A DNA stretch of 37,233 bases, taken from the NCBI RefSeq assembly GCF_003943815.1, contig NZ_RJNA01000006.1, positions 1 to 37,233 on the forward strand, in the 5' to 3' direction. The notes under the pieces were generated by a model. The model saw only the letters and a program-made list of their open reading frames with translations, had not been told where the DNA came from and did no database searches. Positions 33,138 through 37,233 of the stretch are shown in pieces. The translations under genes and the position numbers were made by a program. How positions within the stretch are numbered: the stretch's first letter is position 1; each line of letters opens with the position of its first letter. Source of the DNA: Streptococcus cristatus (GTDB taxonomy: Bacteria; Bacillota; Bacilli; Lactobacillales; Streptococcaceae).

Positions 33138-33614
33138 TTAACCCTCTGCGGCAATTTTCAGAAAAGCCTGCTTGAAGTCTTCGTACATCTCAAAAGCAAT
33201 TCTCATGACATTTTCAAAGTCATCATAATTGGCAATCACTGGATCCATGATTCTATAGTCCGGAGAGATGAGCCTCCTAGAAAACTCCATCAGTGGGGTC
33301 CCAAGTATAACTTTGTTTTGAGAGTCCCTAACAACCCATATCAATTCTACTAATCCTTTAAAGATACTAATATGGAAGCCAAAAGTATACCCATCTTCTT
33401 TAACAGGCTCAATATAAAAGAATTTTTCACGTCCATCAAATTTAGCTATATACCCTAAATCTTCAAAAACGTCAAATACCAACTCGCCTGTAATGATATT
33501 TAAGCGTTTTTCTTCAGGCGTTCTATCTAAGCTAAATTTATCCGAAAGCTCCTTATACCGCTCCACAAAATTTATAGCTTGCAAAGCCCCTTCAACTCTG
33601 CTGTCTAATTTCAT
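33138..33614 (-). CDS. Putative immunity protein of the LXG toxin
   Basis: The 158-residue acidic protein follows the LXG toxin gene after 4 bases, with AAGGAGT in front of its ATG inside the toxin's last codons. It contains DRTPEEKRLNIITGELVFDV, FDGREKFFYIEPVKEDGYTF, GFHISIFKGLVELIWVVRDS and NYDDFENVMRIAFEMYEDFK. No named family is clear to me. Being first behind the toxin it is the best candidate for the cognate immunity protein. Confidence 0.7.
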   Translation of the reverse strand: MKLDSRVEGALQAINFVERYKELSDKFSLDRTPEEKRLNIITGELVFDVFEDLGYIAKFDGREKFFYIEPVKEDGYTFGFHISIFKGLVELIWVVRDSQNKVILGTPLMEFSRRLISPDYRIMDPVIANYDDFENVMRIAFEMYEDFKQAFLKIAAEG

Positions 33615-33618
33615 CTGT

Positions 33619-35358
33619 CTACTCCTTTGTAAATCTTAGTTCAACACCGTATTCTTTGGCAATTTCCTTAAACTTTTCAATATCTGGTAAATGTTTATTA
33701 CTGTCTGGTATTTCCAATATATGTTTACCCTCTAGTTTTAAACCATCAATTTCTGGATATTTATTTGAACGAATTATTTCACCAACCGAGTATTTATTCT
33801 GAAGTTCCTGTAAATACCCTCTAAAGGTTTCTTCTTGAATCTTATCCAAATCGGTCGCCTTGCGAGATATAATTTCTCCCGCAGTTGGGTCATATGAATC
33901 TAAGCGTTTTCCGTTTTCCAAATTCACTTCGTGATGTGGATATATCTTTCGCTCCTGGACAGTTTCATTAAAACGATTACCTCGTGCTATTGGAGAGTTT
34001 TGAGTAAAGAAATCACTATCTTGTTTCCAAGTGAGACGATCGCTTACTCGCCTACCTCGGTTGGTGTTCCGAACAACATATTCCTGATACCGTTCTTCCA
34101 GTTCCGCATTCTTAAAGACACCGTCTCCATCAAGCAATTCTTCCACAGCTTCTTTGCTGAATTCCTTGCCAACTTTCTTACCAGCTTGTTCTGCAGCCTC
34201 TTTAGCACCCTTAGCTACATCATCTACCTTGTCAGCTGTCTTTGCGATTTTCCCTAACTTACCCGCTTTGCCAGCTTTGAGGAAGGGTAATATATCTAAG
34301 GCGAGCCATAAACCTGCTTCTAAGCGACTGGTCTCCTCACCCGTAACTGGATCAATCCCTGTAATCAAGCGGTAAACGTCATAGATTCCAAAAATTTCGC
34401 CTAAAATATGTTGGCCAGTTGTGAGGGTCCTATCCCAAACTTCTTGATTTAACCGAGCTAATTCAGCTTGAGAACGATAAGGCACGGTCCTCTCCATCGT
34501 CTTATCATAGCGATAACTCTTAGAAAGCTCACTAATAGCCTGAAGATCGCCTTTGTTAGCTTTCTCAATCAAGTCTTTGGTCTTCGCATCCAGCTTATAT
34601 GGTTGCATGGAAGCCTGAACAGGACGCTTACTGTAATAGGAATCTACCAAGGAACGAGCTAGTTTCTGCTGAAGCATGACTCTATAATTGGACTGGTGAC
34701 TAAGTAGCTGGTATTGCGTTACAGATAAAGCAAAGTTTTGATTCGTATAAAGTGCCCTGGCCTTTTCAGTCGCATACTGCGGCCCCTGAACAGATCTCAG
34801 TACTCCAAGTTGGGCATTCTGTTGCGAGATAATACTGGAAAAAGTCTCTGGTCTAGGCAAATCATTGAAAGCTGACATCTTATCCGTTGTATCCGTCAAA
34901 ATTTGCTTAGCCGCACTCAGATTACTGGATATATCCGAGGTTGAAGACGCATCCAGTGTGATTAAGTCTGATATCCTTGAATAAGTTCCAGATATACTCT
35001 GCCGAATAGTGGCCAAGCCCTGACTAATCCATGGAAAGATAGTGCCCAACTCTGCCAGATAGTCCGTATCAATCACTGCATCCTGAGCACTCTCTCCCAC
35101 CTCCGACTGAAAGGTGCTAATCAATGCCTCGTAGTCAGCTGACATAATCTCCAAAGCTGTCAGATAATGCGTCATCATAGGCATCTGGTGGTTCTTAACT
35201 TTAGCATCAATAGCTGTCTTGACATCTCCCTGCAGTGCCTGACTCTCTACAATCTGATTCAATTTTGAGCGGGCTAATTCAACCTGCCCCCGCATCAGCT
35301 TGATTGAAGTAGCCAATTTGGTCTTGTTACTCTGCACTTCATTCATATCAATCTTCAT
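33619..35358 (-). CDS. LXG-domain T7SS toxin with probable nuclease tip
   Basis: The 579-residue protein starts at ATG 35358 (MKIDMNEVQSNKTKLATSIK), with GGAGG 6 bases upstream; the frame overlaps the previous gene by 11 bases. Domains: LXG helical targeting domain (about 1-220, with LQGDVKTAIDAKVKNHQMPM), a spacer, a pre-toxin module (LDAKTKDLIEKANKGDLQAI; HILGEIFGIYDVYRLITGID; VTGEETSRLEAGLWLALD), the linker AKGAKEAAEQAGKKVGKEFS, then the tip. The tip has KIYPHHEVNLENGKRLDSYD, TAGEIISRKATDLDKIQEET, IIRSNKYPEIDGLKLEGKHI and LEIPDSNKHLP. H-E-V ... D-S-Y-D-P ... G-E-I-x-S-R-K resembles restriction-endonuclease-fold toxins; a DNase is likely. Export by T7SS with the three genes upstream is expected. 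Confidence 0.85.
   Translation of the reverse strand: MKIDMNEVQSNKTKLATSIKLMRGQVELARSKLNQIVESQALQGDVKTAIDAKVKNHQMPMMTHYLTALEIMSADYEALISTFQSEVGESAQDAVIDTDYLAELGTIFPWISQGLATIRQSISGTYSRISDLITLDASSTSDISSNLSAAKQILTDTTDKMSAFNDLPRPETFSSIISQQNAQLGVLRSVQGPQYATEKARALYTNQNFALSVTQYQLLSHQSNYRVMLQQKLARSLVDSYYSKRPVQASMQPYKLDAKTKDLIEKANKGDLQAISELSKSYRYDKTMERTVPYRSQAELARLNQEVWDRTLTTGQHILGEIFGIYDVYRLITGIDPVTGEETSRLEAGLWLALDILPFLKAGKAGKLGKIAKTADKVDDVAKGAKEAAEQAGKKVGKEFSKEAVEELLDGDGVFKNAELEERYQEYVVRNTNRGRRVSDRLTWKQDSDFFTQNSPIARGNRFNETVQERKIYPHHEVNLENGKRLDSYDPTAGEIISRKATDLDKIQEETFRGYLQELQNKYSVGEIIRSNKYPEIDGLKLEGKHILEIPDSNKHLPDIEKFKEIAKEYGVELRFTKE
34130..34229 (-). repeat. EFSKEA/AKGAKEAAEQ linker, LXG toxin copy
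   Basis: This DNA (VAKGAKEAAEQAGKKVGKEFS and on) matches 23490-23570 of the orphan tip nearly base for base. It is the join between pre-toxin module and tip. Confidence 0.75.
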
Positions 35359-36007
35359 TGGCAACCTCCACATCATAAATGGTAGAGTAGACAGATCCCT
35401 TGAAATAGAACTCTCTCAACTCCTTATCGCAATGCTGGCTGTCTTTTGCATCACTGTAACCTTCGGAAATCACCCGCTTGATAAAGAGATTACTGATGTA
35501 GAGAGGCAATGTATCAAAACGCATACCGTAAGGATAGACATGTCCTGCGTAATCAATGTATGACTGAGAATCCAATTGCAGTCGACGACCAGATAGAACT
35601 GCATAAAAATCCATCTCCTCCGAAGCAAACTGCTCAACCAACTCGGTCGGAAGCAGCTCCTTATCCAGCTCCACAATCGTTCCCAATGGGTAGATCTTAC
35701 TGAAGGCCAAATCAACTAAAGCAAAAAAGCGAATAAACACAGAAAAGGATACACGATAGGAGGTCTCAATCCGCTCAATCTCAACTTCTTCCTGATGATA
35801 ATGAAAACTGAATAGAAGCGGAGCCCCAATCAATGGCTTGTACCTGCATTTGGACTCTCCTTTCAGAAAAGCAATATAGCAGGAGCGCAACACTTTGGGA
35901 TGACCCGCTAAGGTCATGCCAATCGTGCGTAAATGTTGGTGTTCTGCTTCACACAGACTCAGCTCCTCTAATCCCTGCTCGAATATATACAACTGCAATT
36001 CGTTCAT
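35348..36007 (-). CDS. DUF4176 protein of the LXG operon, with N-terminal extension
   Basis: The 219-residue protein has a C-terminal DUF4176-like domain: KIYPLGTIVELDKELLPTEL near 105, FYAVLSGRRLQLDSQSYIDY near 135-152, AGHVYPYGMRFDTLPLYISN, then IKRVISEGYSDAKD. Y-P-x-G-x-I-V ... Y-D/A-x-x-x-Y-P-x-G ... V-x-x-E-G-Y is the family signature. DUF4176 proteins are standard companions of LXG toxins in streptococci. The usual length is about 100 residues; here another 100 residues precede it (LRTIGMTLAGHPKVLRSCYI), perhaps a chaperone part. It overlaps the preceding gene by 4 bases and the LXG gene by 11. Confidence 0.75.
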   Translation of the reverse strand: MNELQLYIFEQGLEELSLCEAEHQHLRTIGMTLAGHPKVLRSCYIAFLKGESKCRYKPLIGAPLLFSFHYHQEEVEIERIETSYRVSFSVFIRFFALVDLAFSKIYPLGTIVELDKELLPTELVEQFASEEMDFYAVLSGRRLQLDSQSYIDYAGHVYPYGMRFDTLPLYISNLFIKRVISEGYSDAKDSQHCDKELREFYFKGSVYSTIYDVEVANED

Positions 36008-36288
36008 TTCTTCCCCCTCGAACTTTGAATATTGGATGCTTCCGTATGATCATCAGCAACTTTATTCTGTGCTGCACGGTTCATATTTACCACATCCGTA
36101 CTGGTAAAAGTCCGCAAACTACTTAATGAACTGTTTAATAGCGTAATATAGTCATTAAAATTCACAAAAGGGGTTAAGTCTGAGTTGTTAAATTCCAGCG
36201 GAGTCATATCAAAAATAGAGGATACATAAGTTTCAGCAGATTTAGTAGTACTTTCCCATACTGACAAATCAACTTTTGTTTCTGACAT
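36004..36288 (-). CDS. WXG100-like small T7SS partner protein
   Basis: The 94-residue protein (MSETKVDLSVWESTTKSAET) is predicted largely helical with a short middle (MTPLEFNNSDLTPFVNF) and a second helix with DYITLLNSSLSSLRTFTSTD, then NMNRAAQNKVADDHTEAS. Size, place and D-x-x-N-x-x-x-A end resemble the small DUF3130/TIGR04197 and WXG100-type proteins that bind LXG domains and guide them to the T7SS. It has AGGAGGAAATTAA before the ATG and overlaps the next gene by 4 bases (ATGA). Confidence 0.72.
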   Translation of the reverse strand: MSETKVDLSVWESTTKSAETYVSSIFDMTPLEFNNSDLTPFVNFNDYITLLNSSLSSLRTFTSTDVVNMNRAAQNKVADDHTEASNIQSSRGKK

Positions 36289-36299
36289 TTAATTTCCTC

Positions 36300-36737
36300 C
36301 TACGAATAGCTGAGAGCTATGGAGTAGTAACTATCTGCTTCTGTAAAGGCCATCGAACTCTTTCTTAGTAAACTATCTGCTTCATCTTGAAGTTCCTTAA
36401 TTTTACTACTAATCTCACCTTTATTTGAAGTTTGTTTAGACTGGTAGGTCATTAGATTTTGTTTAGCATGGGTGCATTTCTCTAAAAATCTACCCTTTAC
36501 ACTTCCTCTAAAACGAGACCCATCTACCTTCTCCAGTCGAGAAAAATCATTGCTCAGTAGTGAATTGATATTTTCAATTTGTTGGTCTAACTCACGATTT
36601 GCCTGCTCTAAGCGCTCAATCTTAGCAAGTAGCTCTTGACGTTGAGCTTGCAGATTGTTGCCTTTCTTTATACTTGTCTGATATTTTTCCATATAAAAAT
36701 TGGCCAGTTGAGGATTTGACTTCATAAAATCTGACAA
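36300..36737 (-). CDS. DUF5082-like coiled-coil T7SS partner protein
   Basis: The 145-residue first gene of the LXG operon forms two long coiled coils: NLQAQRQELLAKIERLEQAN and RELDQQIENINSLLSNDFSR, then SRFRGSVKGRFLEKCTHAKQ and a second coil KIKELQDEADSLLRKSSMAF. A helix hairpin around a G-S-x-F-x-G turn is the DUF5082/YwqH layout; the other LXG partner family, DUF3958, is also possible. The start is a TTG at 36737 directly behind GGAAGG, or ATG 36725. Such proteins bind the LXG domain together with the WXG100-like partner. Confidence 0.7.
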   Translation of the reverse strand: MSDFMKSNPQLANFYMEKYQTSIKKGNNLQAQRQELLAKIERLEQANRELDQQIENINSLLSNDFSRLEKVDGSRFRGSVKGRFLEKCTHAKQNLMTYQSKQTSNKGEISSKIKELQDEADSLLRKSSMAFTEADSYYSIALSYS

Positions 36738-36771
36738 TTCCTTCCGTTTTTATATCATTGTCACTATCCAC

Positions 36772-36800
36772 ATTCTACCATATTTTATTACTGATTTCTA
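36772..36800 (-). promoter_or_regulatory. Promoter of the LXG operon
   Basis: TAGAAA (36795-36800), 17 bases, TAGAAT (36772-36777) on the minus strand, preceded by TGG (extended -10). It lies about 35 bases before the first gene of the operon. Confidence 0.6.
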
Positions 36801-36884
36801 GAAAATATAGATGAATATTGACAGAGAAGAAATTGCAAAATTATCATATTACTGCTCTTATGTCCTCATAGCAGATTCGGATCA

Positions 36885-36915
36885 TATTCAAAAAAGAAAC
36901 TCTTCACAGAGTTTC
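36885..36915 (-). terminator. Minus-strand terminator at the island edge
   Basis: GAAACTC-TGTGAA-GAGTTTC (36896-36915) followed by TTTTTTG on the minus strand. It would stop transcription entering the LXG promoter region from the right. Confidence 0.75.
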
Positions 36916-36930
36916 TCAGATTGAAGACAA

Positions 36931-36969
36931 AGTCCTTAGAACTCAAGTTTCTAAGGGCTTTTCTTTTTG
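36931..36969 (+). terminator. Plus-strand terminator before the transposase
   Basis: AGTCCTTAGAA, a 7-base loop and TTCTAAGGGCT (one G-T pair) are followed by TTTTCTTTTTG on the plus strand. It lies just upstream of the IS gene and would block read-in from outside, as many IS elements do. Confidence 0.8.
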
Positions 36970-36977
36970 TAAAGTCG

Positions 36978-36983
36978 TATAAT
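36978..36983 (+). promoter_or_regulatory. Transposase gene -10
   Basis: TATAAT at 36978-36983 lies 31 bases before the transposase ATG. The -35 region falls inside the terminator's T tract and is weak (TTTTTG-type). Confidence 0.45.
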
Positions 36984-37013
36984 AAAGGTAAGAAGAATTG
37001 TGAGGTGTTCCCT

Positions 37014-37233
37014 ATGTTTCACAAAGAAAAACCAGATTATCATCGCTGCCAATATGGCTTCTATACGATCGACGAATTGGTCCCAGAGGATCACTTTCTT
37101 CGCCAAGTGGAATCAGAGGTTGATTTTGACTTTATCTATGACTTAGTTGAAGATACCTATAGCCCCGATCAGGGTCGTCCTAGTCTAGATCCCGTCATGT
37201 TAGTCAAAATCCCTTTAATTCAATGTTTTTATG
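37014..37233 (+). mobile_element. IS1182-type transposase, 5' part
   Basis: The frame MFHKEKPDYHRCQYGFYTID, then ELVPEDHFLRQVESEVDFDF, IYDLVEDTYSPDQGRPSLDP and VMLVKIPLIQCFY runs off the window end. The opening, L-V-P-x-D-H-x-L-R, the F-I-Y-x-L-V segment and G-R-P-S-x-D-P-V-x-L-x-K are the N-terminal DUF772 domain of IS1182-family (IS5-like) DDE transposases. It is the only plus-strand gene of note. Whether the element is whole cannot be seen. Confidence 0.9.

Noticed and set aside
23403..34229. Repeated linker sequences as a CRISPR array
   Set aside because: The repeats are few, long, far apart and protein-coding; there are no regular spacers and no cas genes.

Overview
The window comes from a Streptococcus, probably of the Sanguinis/oral group. 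This rests on streptococcal gene order (gmk-rpoZ-priA-fmt-rsmB-pppL-pknB and rimP-nusA-ylxR-ylxQ-infB-rbfA), on protein sequences that read like known streptococcal orthologues, and on the moderate GC of the core next to an AT-rich accessory half. Almost every gene lies on the minus strand. The species call is inference.

Layout. (1) 1-2280 is a decayed mobile-element region. It holds a two-TM membrane protein cut by the window edge, an XRE repressor with an outward promoter and operator-like palindromes, a small pseudogene with an internal stop, and the tail of an IS30-type transposase. (2) 2289-3440 holds fba and tRNA-Leu(AAG), each with its own promoter and terminator. (3) 3569-9380 is the translation/transcription operon rimP-nusA-ylxR-ylxQ-infB-rbfA, read from one strong promoter at 9352-9380. 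(4) 9447-18501 holds the PASTA kinase and its phosphatase (overlapping genes), rsmB, fmt, priA, rpoZ, gmk and a DUF177 gene. (5) 18650-22280 holds an amino-acid permease, a short-chain dehydrogenase overlapping a DUF2829 (Tad2-like) gene, two GNAT acetyltransferases and small gene remnants.

(6) 22545-36737 is a polymorphic-toxin island read leftwards. Its head, at the right, is a complete type VII secretion LXG operon: a coiled-coil DUF5082-like partner, a WXG100-like partner, a 219-residue DUF4176 protein, an LXG toxin with a probable nuclease tip, and two immunity genes. Behind it come displaced modules: an LXG-type toxin lacking its N-terminus with two related immunity genes, then a truncated RHS/WapA-type protein whose toxin tip is split off by an A8-tract frameshift and followed by an Imm40 gene. 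Next come a toxin-tail fragment and a run of immunity genes (unknown, barstar-like, unknown, SUKH, Imm11/DUF1629-like), and finally an orphan toxin tip with a (frameshifted?) immunity gene. RHS and LXG proteins here share one pre-toxin module and near-identical linker DNA, so the same tips appear able to move between two unrelated delivery backbones. No secretion-machine gene (EssC and others) lies in the window.

(7) 37014-37233 is the start of an IS1182-type transposase on the plus strand, cut by the window end and preceded by two back-to-back terminators.

The most unusual observations are: the RHS/LXG hybrid array with erosion of toxins but retention of immunity genes; the A8 slippage tract directly before a toxin tip; a UUCG hairpin separating the nusA ribosome binding site from its start codon at exactly the length needed to bridge them; and a rimP gene with a perfect ribosome binding site but no normal start codon after it.
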